A stretch of DNA of 64,000 nt, from positions 186,001 through 250,000 of the forward strand of contig OX637622.1 of the NCBI GenBank assembly GCA_951802195.1, in the 5' to 3' direction. This DNA is from Tausonia pullulans (lineage: Eukaryota > Basidiomycota > Tremellomycetes > Cystofilobasidiales > Mrakiaceae). The notes below the pieces were generated by a model that did not search any database, had not been told where the DNA came from, and saw only the letters and a list, made by a program, of their open reading frames with translations. This document shows, piece by piece, positions 9,661 through 24,333 of this stretch. Position 1 is the stretch's first letter, and each line of letters begins with the position of its first letter. The position numbers were made by a program, and so were the translations under genes.

Positions 9661-12600
9661 ATGAAGAGTGAGCCCGCGCGATCTCTGCCTCCACTCTATC
9701 TCGCCTCTGCCCCGCCCTGCCGCCGCGCGGGAACGTCGACCGCGCCGCCCGCGTCGAGCCCGCCGCGCCGCGAACGAGGCAACCTCGAAGAAAGGAGAGC
9801 GAGCGTCGAGTGAGAAGAGAGAAGGGCGAGCGACAAGCGGAAAGCCAAGAAGCGAGCGAGCGTTGGACCAACCTCCCTTCTCTAACGGCCCTTCATCCCC
9901 AAACACCCATCTTGCCCACCTCCTCCCTCCCCTCCCCTCCCCTCCTGTCTTCGTTCATCCGCCACCACCCCCACCTCCTGCGCGCGTCTCCCCATCACAT
10001 CCATCCACCCTACACAAGCCAGCCCACCACGACGGCCCCTCCGCCCACTTCGTCCTCCTCGTCCGGCGGCGCCTCGGCGCTCTCTCCCCGCCGGACGAGG
10101 GCCGCTCGATCCTCCCTCTCCAAGATCACCGTCCAGTCTGCTCCTGCTCCTCCACCGCCACCCTCCTCTTCCCAGGGCCATACTGCTTCCATCGCCACTA
10201 AGGCTGCAGATGAGGAGGAAGATGATGGTGATAAGGACAACACGACGGCAGCTGATAAGGCTCACCCTCAGGGAGGCAGCGACACGCCCGAAGACGACGA
10301 GACGAACGTCGAAGCCGACGCGTCCCTCGCGGCCGTGAGCCGTCCTCGGTCGTCCAGCGACGCTGTCGCCTCCGCCGCCACGGACACGGGGGGCGCGGGT
10401 GGCCTTCAGGCAGTGGGGGCCGACGCGACGACGGAGGCAACAGCCAGTGGAGTCGTTCTTCCCAGCACACCCCCTTCTCGCTCGACCCAGCAGCAGCAGA
10501 AGAAGCCGTCGAACAGCAACAAGCAGCAGCAGCAGCGGCCGTCGTCCAAGCCGCCGCCCAGTACGCCCGTCGGCGAGACTCCCATCAATGCGTCTGCCGG
10601 CGACAGCGCCCCGTCCTCCGCCGCCCGCTTTAGCCACAACCACGACAATGATGATGAAAGGGTCATCGTCCTTTCAGACTCAGAGGATCCATCGTTGCCG
10701 GCCAAGGTCCAAGCGCAGACGGCCAGTAAGCCTGCCTCTGCCTCTACTGGACGGAAAGACCTATCTGCGTCGCCCATCAAAAGACAGCAGCACGAGACGT
10801 CGACGACGCCGGGAGGAGGAGGACACGTCTTGCGGGATGAGTCGACGGGGAGAGATATCGTGGAGCTCCTGGATGAATCGGATATGGAGGAGGAGGAGCC
10901 GCCGAAGCAGCAGGATGGGGATGGCCACCAGCACCGCGAGGACGAAGCGATGGAAGAAGACGGTGATCTTGACGGTGATCTCGACGGGGAGGAGGAGGAA
11001 GACGAGGAGGACGATGGGGAGGGCCTGGAGGGCGAGGTTGAGGGTGAGGGTGAGGAAGAAGAGGAGGATGAGGAGGATGAGGAGGACGAGGATGAGGAGG
11101 ATGAGGAGAGCGACGAGGAGGAGAGTGACGAGGAGGGCAGCGTCGACATTGACGGTGAGGCGGCGAGCCGCAAGAGAAAGAAGGAGAGGCAGCGTGCTGG
11201 TGAGTGAAAGATTCTGATTCGCGGTCTAGCAGGATGTATGCGAGGCTCCTGGAGGGATGAGCGAGGGTGGCGATGCGTGGCTGGAGGGAGGAGATAGGTG
11301 GACAGCCATCTTCAACGCAACTTTGATTGACAATCACCTCCCTTTCCTCCATGTCCTTGCCTACACTAGACGAGGCTACCGATTCTCAAACTATGGAGGG
11401 CATCTTTCCCTCTGTCGCCTCAGCCCCAAGCGCCGCAGACCTCGCGTCCGCCCCTGCCCGGGACGCCGGCGATGGGCCTGCCCCAATGTCCTCCGCCACC
11501 GCCGCTGGCGACGCCTCCGTCGCCCTTTCGGCGCTCGCTCCTGACGTCTATCAGGCCCTCGGCGGAGCCATCACCTCCGCTGCCATTGGCGGAACCTCCA
11601 CTGTTTCTTCCTCTGCGGCTCCTTCAACGACGACCTCCACCGCTGCCACCAACGGAGCCTCTGGCGCTCCTACCGACACATCTACCTCTGCTACTGCTCC
11701 TACCAATGGCACCGAAGCTGCCGCTGCTGCTGCCCCGGTGAAAAAACAACGTCGCAAGATGCGGACACCCTCGCCCTCGCCACCTCCTCAGCTCAAGAAG
11801 CCCGATGTCACCCTTCGGCTCTCGCGGCCGCTGATGGGGCCTTTCCCTGCGGGCAAACCGACCATCTTCTCACTTTACGAGGCGGCGTTTGAGGCGGGTG
11901 TCTACGACGAGCGCGTAATGGAGCTTTTCTCGGCCAGGGGACAGAAGGCTGGAGGGACAGCTCCTCCAGATGTGAGGAGGCCTGGAGGGGCGAGTGACTC
12001 TGGCTTGGAACTGGCAACGGGGGGAGCGGAAATCTCGAGGGAAGGAGAGACGGAAGAGGAGAAGATGGCTCGCTTACTGGAAGAGAAGTACGGTGGAGCG
12101 GATGCGGTGAGTCGACTATCTGTCAGCCTTCCTTCGGCGTACACGGTATGTCTGAACTGAGCCCTGGTTCGACTCTCGAGAAGAAGCCGCGCAAGCGCCG
12201 ACGTCGCCAGAAGCAAGATGATGAGTATGACCTCTCGGACGCCTTCATCGACGACTCGACTGCCAATATCGACGCCCCGACCCACCAGGGTGTGCCCGTC
12301 CGTGAGGGCTTCTACGTTCATGAAGGTGCCATCACGCTCAAGGAGGCCGAAGCGTACGTGGTCCTCTTGGTCTTGCGTTCTTTGCAGTCACTGAAAAGTA
12401 CTCCACATCCGCATACATCTAGACCCAAAAAGGCCGCTGCCAAGGCTCGCTTGACGGGACCAAGAGAGTCGTCCATCTTCCGCCCGTACGCGACCCGTAC
12501 CGGCTTTGGCGTCGGCCCCAATACGCCCGCTATCGCTGCCGCTGTAGGCGCGGGCTCGTCCGCGGTCACAACAGGAGCCAACACACCCACTTCGGTCGGC

Positions 12601-14172
12601 AGCAACCAAACTGTGCGGCCTATGACTGTCCGCGAGCCTGTATCTTCGGCCGCCACCGAGAGTACGCCCACTGGAGCGGGAATGGGAGAGCAGCCGACTG
12701 GCGTTGCTTTGGCGGGAGGCGAGGTCCCCGCAAAAAAGAAGCAACGGATCGCTCCGACTCTCCTCGGGGCTGTGCCAGAGGCGTCGGCCATGGAAGGTGT
12801 AGAGCAGCAACAACCGGGAGCGGAGGCACCGATGGGTGCCGGCCCGGCGGTTCCAAGCGGCTGGAATGGGCCTTTGGCAGCAAGCGTGACAGCTCAGCAG
12901 AGTGGTGCGCATATCTCTGCAGTCTCTCGAGTTCGACATTTAACCAGAACTGACAAGCCATTTCCTCTATCAGAATCCCTGCCTCCTCCTGATGCAGTTG
13001 TATCGAATGCCACCGCGAGCCCTGGCGTGGCCGCTCCGGCCCCTGCGTCAGCGTCTCAGTTCCTGCCGAAGGACAAAGTGCGCTAGGTTCACTTGTGTCC
13101 TCAGACTGCCCGATACTCCAGCTGAAAGTCTCTCTCGATCCTTCAACTTAGGATTCTGGATGGGTGCCCTCGCCCGAGCTCGTAGACGCTCTTGAACACC
13201 TCAAGACTGAGGTCGCGAGGCGTGCGTCCTTTCTCTATCTCTTCCTCTTACCTCCTTCGAGGTGCTGACCCTCTTCATGTTCTTGGACCCGCAGACGACT
13301 TTTCGGTCAAGGCCAAGTTCCCGCCCGACCTCCGGCCCGTCGTGGAGCAGACGGCCAAGGTCGCCCTCGAGACAGGCTGTTACGGCGACGGCTTCTTCGA
13401 CCAGATGCCTAAGATCTTCCCCTACAACCGCTACACGATGATGGTGCGTCGTTCTCCTGAGATCTGAGGAGTTGATTGACTACTGACAGTCCACCCCTCG
13501 AGCAGAAACTCATCAAAAAGCAGATCTTCCCATACCACCACGACCGGCTTGTCAAGATCCGGGACGAGCTCATCGAGCACTTCAAGCAGGAGGTCGAGGC
13601 GACCAAGGAGGACCGCATCCGCGCCCACGAGCAAGTTGTCGCTGAGTGGGAAGCCACCCAGAAGCAGCACCGTAACGGAGGAGCCGCTGCCGCCGGAATC
13701 AGCCGCCCCGCACACTTGGACCAGCAGTCGCCCTCTCCTCCGGCCTCCCCAAGCGGCGCGGGCGGCGAGAAGCCCGTCATGATCACCTCGAACCAGATGT
13801 CGGAGAAGCCGCCGTTCCCAAAGTGGTTCTTCTCAATCGAGATGAAGACGCTCCTATGGCAGCTCGTTCTCCTCACGAACGAGATGCACGCCCTCGCCAA
13901 CGAGAAGCTTACCCTCGAAGGTATGGAGAGCCGGCCGGGTCAGCTTGGTCTCAACAAGGCGCTCTACGTTGATGTCAGTAGTTTCGCCCGATCCAGCTCT
14001 TTACCTCCGTCCTTGCGAGAGCCAATGCACTGAACCCGGTTGATTGAACGAACGACAGCTCACCGACTGCTTCCCGCCGGGCTACATGACGACGACCAAC
14101 ATCTCGCGTGAGGTTAGCAAGTGCCGCGTCAAGTGGGGCGAGAAGGAGAAGCCGGCTACGGGAGCCAAATAA
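9661..14172 (+). CDS. HPC2: Hpc2/ubinuclein subunit of the HIR histone chaperone complex
   Basis: Long multi-exon gene of about 1,200 residues. A low-complexity N-terminal half contains VIVLSDSEDPSLPAK and a very acidic Glu/Asp tract (about 10940-11160). The intron 11200-11369 joins it to DEATDSQTMEGIF. The Hpc2-related domain is clear at 12178-12350: KKPRKRRRR, DDEYDLSDAFIDDS and GFYVHEG. The ubinuclein middle domain follows at 13290-14160 with KFPPDLRPVVEQTAKVAL, FPYNRYTMM and FPPGYMTTTNISREVSKCR; the stop is at 14170-14172. The family deposits H3.3/H4 independently of replication. The start is uncertain. The large exon has no in-frame ATG before about 10,885, so I infer a first exon 9661-9809 and an intron 9810-10018, which keeps the frame. 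Confidence 0.8.
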
Positions 14173-14322
14173 GAGGGGAAGGGAGGGGAGCTCATGCATT
14201 TTTTTTTCGCTCTACTCCGTCATGCATGTCTGTTTCTATTTAGTGTCTGTGGCCACTCCATCCTTTGATCGTGGTAATCCTTCTCTTTCTATCCACACGT
14301 AGCACGCCATGATCATACAACT

Positions 14323-17416
<3,094 letters not shown>

Positions 17417-17584
17417 GGAGGGAGTAAGGAATGGTACTCGTCGGGGGTGGAGAGGCAGAGCAGGCCAGAAACTCGAAATCGGCCGCGGCCGGGCCCCCTA
17501 GAAACAACAGTTCGACTGACTTTCAGAACGCCAATATATTAGTGCAAAATGACGTCCCATTCAAGACATGTATGAAGTCTGCTT

Positions 17585-17658
17585 GATCGATTAGCTCAGT
17601 TGGTTAGAGCGTGGTGCTAATAACGCCAAGGTCGCGGGTTCGACCCCCTCATTGATCA
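17585..17658 (+). tRNA. tRNA-Ile(AAT)
   Basis: The acceptor GATCGAT pairs with ATTGATC (one G-T pair). The D arm is GCTC...GAGC, the anticodon loop contains AAT within GCTAATAA, and the T loop is TTCGACC. The discriminator is A. There is no intron. One T-stem pair (C-T) is mismatched. Confidence 0.85.
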
Positions 17659-17796
17659 TTCTCTTTTGCCGGTCTCTGGGTGCGTCTCTTCATCCCTCAG
17701 GGTTCAGCTTCAAGGCTGGGCCATCCTGAAACGGTCGGTGGGTTGTACTGGAAGACGTAACAATCAAAAGGAACGCTTACGACGCCAAGACCAATA

Positions 17797-17905
17797 TTCA
17801 TTGACGCGAGTTGGTATAGTGAGTGAATGAAGGACTTTCGCTAAATAACGTTTTCGTATTCTTGTTCAAGTCGTTTATCAGTCGTAGAGCACTGTATGAC
17901 CCTAT
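17797..17905. repeat. Left arm of an inverted repeat bounding the second tRNA island
   Basis: About 110 bases that return inverted at 21957-22078, containing GCGAGTTGGTATAGTGAGTG and the end of a LINE tail. Part of each arm is LINE and part is ordinary flank. A segmental duplication is therefore more likely than two independent insertions. Confidence 0.75.
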
Positions 17906-18870
17906 GAGAGACGGCGAGAGGGAGGCAGGGGAGGAATCTAGCCAGGGAGCCAAGGAGGGAGGGGGAGATGACAAGAGGGGAAGAATGGCTATGGCAGAAA
18001 TAGCGGAATGGGAGGAGAGGATGGAAGAGAGAGGAGGATAGAGCGTGCAACAAGGAGGACGGACGGAGAAGGATGTAGCAGGAGGGGAGAGAAAGAGGAA
18101 GGAGGGAGAAAGGATAAATAACATAACATGGTAGAGAGGAAGGGGGAATAGACTGGCCGTTCGTTAGAACGACCGATTGCCATCCCTGCCTGACGCCCCT
18201 CGGCCCTCAACCATCACCGACGTTGCCACCGACACATCCTCATCCAGCTCCAGCGTGGGTTTCCTCCCACCGCAGCGCGCCCTCAGTCGATGCTGCGCCG
18301 GATGGCGGATGCGACCGGTCAGATCTCGTCGTCCGTGATAGGAAGGAAGTCCTCGCGCTTTCTGTACTGTCGGTGGCGGAGAAGGCGCTAGACCCGGGCA
18401 ACAAAAATGCCATGGAAGATGAGGACATGCCGCGGGGCGATGGGGTTGGACAGATGAGCGTCTAAAGATAAGGAGGACGGGGGGAGGCAGGGGGGAAGAC
18501 AAGTGCTTCGACCGCGGTCTAGACGACGGGCACCACAGGACAAAGCTTGTCGAAGAGGCGGAAGAAGGACTCAACCGGGGCAGTGAGAAGGAGAAAATAA
18601 CTCATGATCTCTATGTGCGGCGTGAGTATCCCGTCCGTGAGCGAAGCTGACGAAGTATGCTTGCCCGGTTGAAGGACATAGAGGGAGAAACGATGCGAGA
18701 ACTACGTCTTTACGCGAGGCTCCGGAGAGGGGCTTGAGCTGAGGCCAGCGCCGACTGAAGCGACTCCTTGGGCTCGTCGTGGTCTGGTATGACCTCCTAG
18801 GTGTTGTCGGTCCCTCGACGGATGAAGGGCGCAGCCGCTCCCTGAACACGTGCTGGGGGGCGATCATTCG
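17840..18870 (-). mobile_element. Decayed LINE copy with recognisable C-terminal coding region and 3' UTR
   Basis: The minus strand aligns by eye with the 3' third of the LINE at 40462-42591. Matching stretches include GAGTCCTTCTTCC, TTGTTGCCCGG, GGGCAAGCATACT and the final TCTCATAGGGTCATAC. No long frame is left; many substitutions, stops and indels are present, so it is old. The 3' end is the variant ending in GAATACGAAAACG in place of an A run. Homology beyond 18870 is not clear to me. Confidence 0.75.
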
Positions 18871-20300
18871 CTGAGGGGCCGGCGCGACAGCGTCGGTGGA
18901 AGGGGTAGGGGCAGTGGCAGAGCCAGTTTATGAGGCACGAGCAAGGGCGAAAGTGAGAGCCGTGAAAGACGCAGCGGCAGCCGGATCAGGAACGACGGTA
19001 TTGGTCTGAGGTACGATGGAACCGCTTAAGGCCAGCGAGTTCGAGTTGAGTTGTTTACGAGCTGGACGCCCTCGCCGTCCACCGTCACGGGCGCTTTCCC
19101 GGTCGCATCTTGCGCTTTGACTAGAATGTGGACTGGGGAACGACCCCGGCAGCGAGCAGAGCGATGGGATTTCAGCTCGTATCCTCTGTACCTCAGGACA
19201 TCGAGAGACTCAGCGCGCTCGTGCTACATCGAGTAGCAATAGTAGCAGTACGTCGACGATAAGCGAGAGGGGGACATTGTGGCGGAGGCAGGTAGGACAG
19301 GCTTGGAGATGTCCTCTTGATTTGTCCAACTTGTGAACGTCTGAAGATGGCGTCAATTTTGGGGATCCTCTTGTATTCAGAGAGTTCAAGCATGGCCCGG
19401 ACTCGACCCGTGAAAGCCTCGGGTGATCTTGGGTCCTATTGGCGCTGAAATCCCACGACACCATTTTCAAAGGCAGAGGCAGCCACCTACCTCCCGGAAC
19501 CCGTCCCCCGATTTGAGCCCTTCTTCCAAGTCCCCGAGCCATCTCTCCCGCGGTTATTTTTTCTCGGTGTTGTAACGGGAGTAGATCTGCGGCTTGGTAC
19601 CCGCGATGTCGAGGCCTGGCTCTTAAGCTGGATGATGGTGGGATGCGTGTCTTTCTCATCCGTGACCTGAAAATGCATCCTTCACTACGAACATCTGAAT
19701 GGGCGGCGGCGGGACAAACGAGCCTTTCGTTGCCCTCGAATGTTGTGAGGGACATCTCGTGGATAATGGTGTCCCGAGGGAGGGAGATGGCGAGGCCGTT
19801 TCCTCGGTCACGGATAGCAGGGAAGAAGGGCGGCGGGCGATGTTTGGCGCGAGGAATGCGGGGTTCTCCCTCCAGTCACGAGTGACAAGGGGCCGAAAAT
19901 AACATCGAGTCGTTGAGAGAGAGCGCCCGTAGGCGAGGGGAGGAGAGACGTGGGGTTGGATGGGGTGATGTCATTCCCAGTGACAATGTGCTCGCTGACG
20001 GACAACTTCCACCTTGTGATGCGGCCGGTCGATAGATTCGCGGGGGTGGCGCGAAAGGTATGATGTGACCGCCAGGAGTGTTCTTACTGACAGGCATCTC
20101 GGGGGCATTCGATGGCACGATAGGATGCAATAGTCGCATCTCGAGCGGGCGGGCCCTCGTTCAGTTTACTCTTTTGGTGAAGAAGGGAGGGTGGGTTGTG
20201 AGAATGTTTCGGAGCCTTAAGAGTCTCTGGGGAGAGGTTGGTAATGTTTCATGTGTATTTTAGCGGAGGGTTTCCAGATGAATGCATGACAAGGTGAATA
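18871..20300. other. Unassigned stretch, possibly more LINE remains or a decayed gene
   Basis: No intact gene. Minus-strand frames such as those at 19210-19755 and 19876-20139 are short, interrupted and Ser/Pro-rich. The region could be the 5' part of the decayed LINE next to it, but I cannot show that. Confidence 0.4.
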
Positions 20301-20329
20301 CCGGAGAGTATGAGATCCTTTTAGTATCA

Positions 20330-20492
20330 AGATTATTACTAAATCAAGTCATACTATATAGTAGAGGAAGAGGTAACCCTCGAGCGATAGCGAGCCGTAG
20401 CTAGATAGGGGGAGTACGAAATTTAAAGAAGAGGTGGAAGGAAAGCAAAAGATGGGTATGGGCATAGGCCGATTAGAAAAGGTAAAACGTCC
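20330..20492 (-). mobile_element. Diverged LINE 3' tail upstream of tRNA-Phe
   Basis: The minus strand reads ACCTTTTCTAAT, then CCCATCTTTTGCTTTCC, CTATCTAGCTACG and AGGGTTACCTC, in the same order as the LINE 3' UTR, with many changes. It lies about 80 bases upstream of tRNA-Phe with its 3' end pointing away. Confidence 0.7.
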
Positions 20493-20574
20493 ATGGTAAT
20501 CCTTTGGGAGAAATAAAATGCCTGTGTTATGTTCTGTTGATGCCTTACATTCAGCATGGTATAATATCTCATAT

Positions 20575-20647
20575 GCCTCGATAGCTCATCTGGTAGAGCG
20601 TACGCCTGAAGAGCGTAAGGTGGCCTGTTCGAGCCAGGCTCGAGGCA
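20575..20647 (+). tRNA. tRNA-Phe(GAA)
   Basis: The acceptor GCCTCGA pairs with TCGAGGC. The D arm is GCTC...GAGC, the anticodon stem TACGC/GCGTA encloses CTGAAGA with anticodon GAA, and the T arm is CCTGTTCGAGCCAGG. The discriminator is A. There is no intron. Confidence 0.9.
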
Positions 20648-21220
20648 ATGCTTTTTAGGCGGTGAGCGAGGAGCGTCAGCGGAAGGTCCGTTTGGCTTTT
20701 TGCTTGTTGTACATTCTCATTTTGGTCCAGGGATGGCAGCTTATTCTCCCTGAAGTAGGCATCCTGCTTTTCGGATTGGAACGGCAGCGAAGGCGAGGCG
20801 CCATCAACACATATATCCTGGAAGGCAACGTACTTCAGGACGGCGTCTCGTTACCCAGCTACCCTAGTAGAGCAATAAAGAAAACGATGTCTTGTATAAG
20901 CACACACCCCAAATCTCCCACCAATTGTAACGACTGACCTGATCGATATTAGTATCGTGTTACAGCCCCAAACGAAGGAGGCGATAGGGGTCAGCATGGC
21001 CCCGAGGAATCGTGATCACGGCCCGTCAGACGAAGCCCGGCTGGGTTGTCAGCGCCTGCCACAGAAGGTCAAGACTATCGGTATACTATAATCCCATCCT
21101 CAGCCCTCCAGTCAAATTGGCCTGGGGCGAAAGGCGACGATGGGGACTGAGGAGGCGTTCAGAAGTATCACATGGCGCGCAGTCGAGGAAGTCCACCATG
21201 CGCTTCCGCCAAAGCAGCAC
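20648..21220. other. Spacer between tRNA-Phe and tRNA-Cys
   Basis: No supported gene; the frames present are short and of no recognisable family. Confidence 0.45.
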
Positions 21221-21318
21221 GTTTGATTAGCTCAGGGGTAGAGCAACAGATTGCAAGCGTTCACATCTGTGCACAGGCTGTTCTCTGTAGGTCACTAGTT
21301 CAAATCTTGTATCAAACT
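21221..21318 (+). tRNA. tRNA-Cys(GCA) with a 26-nt intron
   Basis: The acceptor GTTTGAT pairs perfectly with ATCAAAC and the discriminator is T, the identity base of tRNA-Cys. The D arm is GCTC...GAGC, the anticodon stem is ACAGA/TCTGT, and the anticodon GCA is at 21253-21255. The intron runs 21257-21282 after position 37. One T-stem pair (T-T) is mismatched. Confidence 0.8.
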
Positions 21319-21689
21319 GGCTCTTCTTTTTGACCGGGTTTCGCAACATTGAGACGTGCATGTCGTCATATCTGAGATATGTTACCAAGGCAAGTGTACA
21401 GGCGTAAACTGTCCGGCTTAGGTGAGCTTGGGACAAGAGTCATGAGGGGCTTGCTTGAAGTCGTTGACATCCGCACCATTCGAAACAGGTGAAGCTAGCG
21501 TGCGGTCTGCAGACTGGCGACTATGGCTGTCGAAGCACTCGCTGCTGCAATCCTGTGTCGCGCTTCTAGAAAGAGGAACTAGGTGTGCCTGTGGAAGGCC
21601 GTGAGCATCCAACAATGTCTAGCAGTCGTCTTTAGCCATGTGCATAGAAGATCTCGCCCTGGCCAGACATAGCAGTGGGGGACAAAAAT
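21319..21689. other. Spacer between tRNA-Cys and tRNA-Gly(TCC)
   Basis: Nothing recognisable on either strand. Confidence 0.45.
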
Positions 21690-21761
21690 TGAATGTGAGG
21701 TGAATCGAACACCTGTCTCAAGAATGGAAATCTTGAATAATAACCACTATACGACACATCC
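21690..21761 (-). tRNA. tRNA-Gly(TCC), copy 1
   Basis: On the minus strand the acceptor GGATGTG pairs with CACATTC (one G-T pair). The anticodon stem CAAGA/TCTTG encloses TTTCCAT, giving anticodon TCC. The T arm is AGGTG TTCGATT CACCT and the discriminator is A. There is no intron. The body is identical to the copies at 42985 and 43450. Confidence 0.85.
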
Positions 21762-21856
21762 GTGTTATATTATTTGGACAGCGCCAGACTGAATATTGAG
21801 TGCGTTGCATTACTCAGCCCACAACTTTGTTCTAGTTGACATCCTCCTCTTCTTTG

Positions 21857-22035
21857 GTCTTAATATCTTACCTTTCTAATGAGCCTATGTCTATAACTCA
21901 TCTTTTGCTTTCCTTCCACCCCTACTCTCACTATCGCTATCCCTCTATCTAGCTACGAATCGCCATCTTTCATAGGGCCATACAAACCTCTACGACTGAT
22001 AAATGACCTGAACAAGAATACGAATACGTTATTTA
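21857..22035 (+). mobile_element. LINE 3' tail, GAATACG-ending variant
   Basis: Carries the LINE 3' UTR in order: TCTTAATATCTTACC, CCTATGTCTATAACTC, CATCTTTTGCTTTCCTTCC, CTATCTAGCTACGAATC. It ends in AAGAATACGAATACG, not an A run. It lies about 95 bases upstream of tRNA-Gly(TCC) copy 1 and points away from it. Confidence 0.8.
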
Positions 22036-22078
22036 ACGTAAGTCCTTCATTCACTCACTATACCAACTCGCGTCGAGG
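21957..22078. repeat. Right arm of the inverted repeat bounding the second tRNA island
   Basis: Reverse complement of 17797-17905 with a modest number of differences. Confidence 0.75.
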
Positions 22079-22080
22079 TC

Positions 22081-24333
22081 TTGTTCAAACGTCTTCCTCC
22101 TCGCGCGCGGCCTCCCGCGGAAGTTCGCCGCGCAGTCCGCTCTCAGCCGCTCTCGACGTGTATCAGCGCCGACTCAAACATGAAACAAGGCGAAGATGAC
22201 CGGTTTGGGCGAAGACCTTTCTGAGACGAAGCATGAATCGGAGTTGCGTCGAGCAGAGGACAACTCAAGCCCGCCTGCCGGATTGGGGCGTGTTGAGGTC
22301 GTCCGGAACGAGATGAGACAGCCCGAGCAGGGGAATCAGGGGCAAGGGTCGACTGCGGGCCGGCGCGTGGCGGCAGCTTGCCTGGCCAGCGAACCCCTGC
22401 GTGCTTCGTTCAGCGGGAGCGGCAGCTCTCCTTTGACACAGGCTGCTGCGACTCGCCTCTGAGCACTCTCAGCTCGTCGAGGACGTGTCAGCATCTCGCG
22501 TTTCACATGCCTGCGAAGAAGGGCAGAAGACAGAAAGCGGGGAGATGTTTGCGGGGTCCCTGACTCCGAGACAAGGAGAGCGAGAGCAAGTCAACACGCG
22601 TCGAGTTCGGCTTCCGAGAGAGCGAGAGAGGACAAGCGCCGTCAGTCCCACCCTCGGCGGCCCACTTGCCCTCCCGATATTGTTCCGGCAGGGCTCCTAT
22701 CATGATCACCAACGCAATGAAAATCTCCTCATTGCGAGGCTAGTCAAAAAGAGAATTCCGTTCGCCACGAGACACCCAAGGAGACGGAGACTGCGTGCGC
22801 GTCTCACCGCCGCCGCGTCCCGACCCGGGCGGCTGGCCGCTCCTCGCTCCCTCTCCCTTTGTGTGCTTCCTCTCCCCTCAACACCTCCTCTCTATCGCGC
22901 CCCTTTGTGCTCTCGTCCGTCTCCCCCGAGGACACGTGCGAACAAGAGAGCGAGCAGATCGACCTCTCAGCACCGACGACGCCCATCCTCACGCCCTCGG
23001 TCCACCTCGCCTCTCCTCCAACGAGGACGCTCGAGCCCTCCCTTGGCTCCCTCCTCTCTCATCCCTCGTCCCTCCCTCAGTTGTCCCTCCTCCCCCTTAA
23101 ACAACATTCGCCGCTTTCCCCTCTTTCCTCTCGCTCGCCTCTTTCTCCAGCCCTCCCCGCCTCTCCCTCCGGCCATCACCCAACAGGCGCTCCTCCTCTC
23201 GCACACGTCCGTGAGTCTGTCGCGACGACTCGGTCCACCTAGGTCTCCACTCGCAACGGCGAGTACGGGTTCGGCATCGCGCGCTCGGCCTCGGCCCTCG
23301 CGCTCTCGCTCTCTCCTCTCTTTTGCCGGCTCTGGCCCTCCCAGCCCTCGCTGTTGGACGAGGCCAGCCGGCCCACACTGTCTCTCGTGTGTGTGCTCTC
23401 AGACAAGGCTGACATGGAGCGCATCTCTCTCTTGCTTGCTCGTTCGCTCGCTCCTTCCCTCCACGTTCCCTCCGCGGCCGCGCCTTGTCTCGCCCTGTTG
23501 TTGTCTCGTTTCCTCCGCCCGCGTGTGCTCACCTCGCCTCGCCTCCGACTGCCCGGTCCAGCCCCCTCTCGACTCGACTGGACCTTCAGCAAATCGACGT
23601 CTTCTCCCTTAGCAGCAGCGAGGGCGCCCCCCCTCGTCCGGCCCATCTTGCGCGCCTGAGATCGTGAGTCTGCCCAGTGGAGTCGGGACGCGCGTGGGTG
23701 TGACGACGCGGACGCGAGGGAGGGCGAGAGCGAGAGAGCATGGGCGCTGCCAAGGCGCTGCCTGCCTCGCTTGCTCCGGCCAGCATCCCTCTTTCCCTCC
23801 GGGCGACGGACGGCAGCCCTTCCTGCCCACCCGCCCGCGGCCAGTGTGGATGTGGCGGGCGCGGCGTGTCTGTGCGGGCTTGTTTGGATAGCATGTGTGG
23901 CGCGACGACAGCACACGCGGCCAGCGGCAGGGGGGACCGACAGCCATGGTCCTTCCGCGTCCCGCCCGCCCGCGAGCCCGGTTCTGGCAAAGGGGGAAGA
24001 TGGCTGGTCGACTCTCGCTCCTTCTCTCGCCAGGCATGACAGCCCTAGCTCGCTCGTAGCGTGGCGGAGGGGGGGGGGGAGCACAGCGAGCATATGGATG
24101 GAGGGGCGAGCTCATCGCGCTGTCATCGATGGAAGAAGATCCATCCGTACTTAAGGGGTGGAAGATGGTGATCTGACGCGCCGTCGTCTCTCTGTCACCC
24201 GTCCGCCGACACGCCGACCCGCTGCTCTCATCCCCTGTCTGTTGGCTTCCTCGTCTCACACACACGAAACCTTCCCCTACAGCAGTCTGCCCCTCTCGTG
24301 GTCACCCTTCCCACGCCTCCTCTCCCACAAACC
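22081..24333. promoter_or_regulatory. Long gene-free CT-rich region upstream of the Kin4-like kinase
   Basis: About 2.2 kb without a recognisable gene. A 375-codon frame at 22485-23612 is Ser/Pro/Arg-rich simple sequence on a pyrimidine-rich strand and has no family features. The stretch 22850-23640 is strongly CT-rich, as in promoters and 5' UTRs here. It probably holds the promoter and a long leader of the kinase gene. Confidence 0.4.

Noticed and set aside
10406-11173. Long open frames antisense and out of frame over the acidic part of HPC2
   Set aside because: Mirror images of GAG/GAT repeats (poly-Ser and poly-Arg). Shadows of the real gene.
19380-19450. Possible tRNA-Glu-like fragment on the minus strand (CTTTCAC loop)
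   Set aside because: Stem pairing fails; the only hairpin has the wrong loop size.
22485-23612. 375-codon open frame
   Set aside because: Ser/Pro/Arg-rich translation of CT-rich DNA. No domain, and frames on the opposite strand are just as open.
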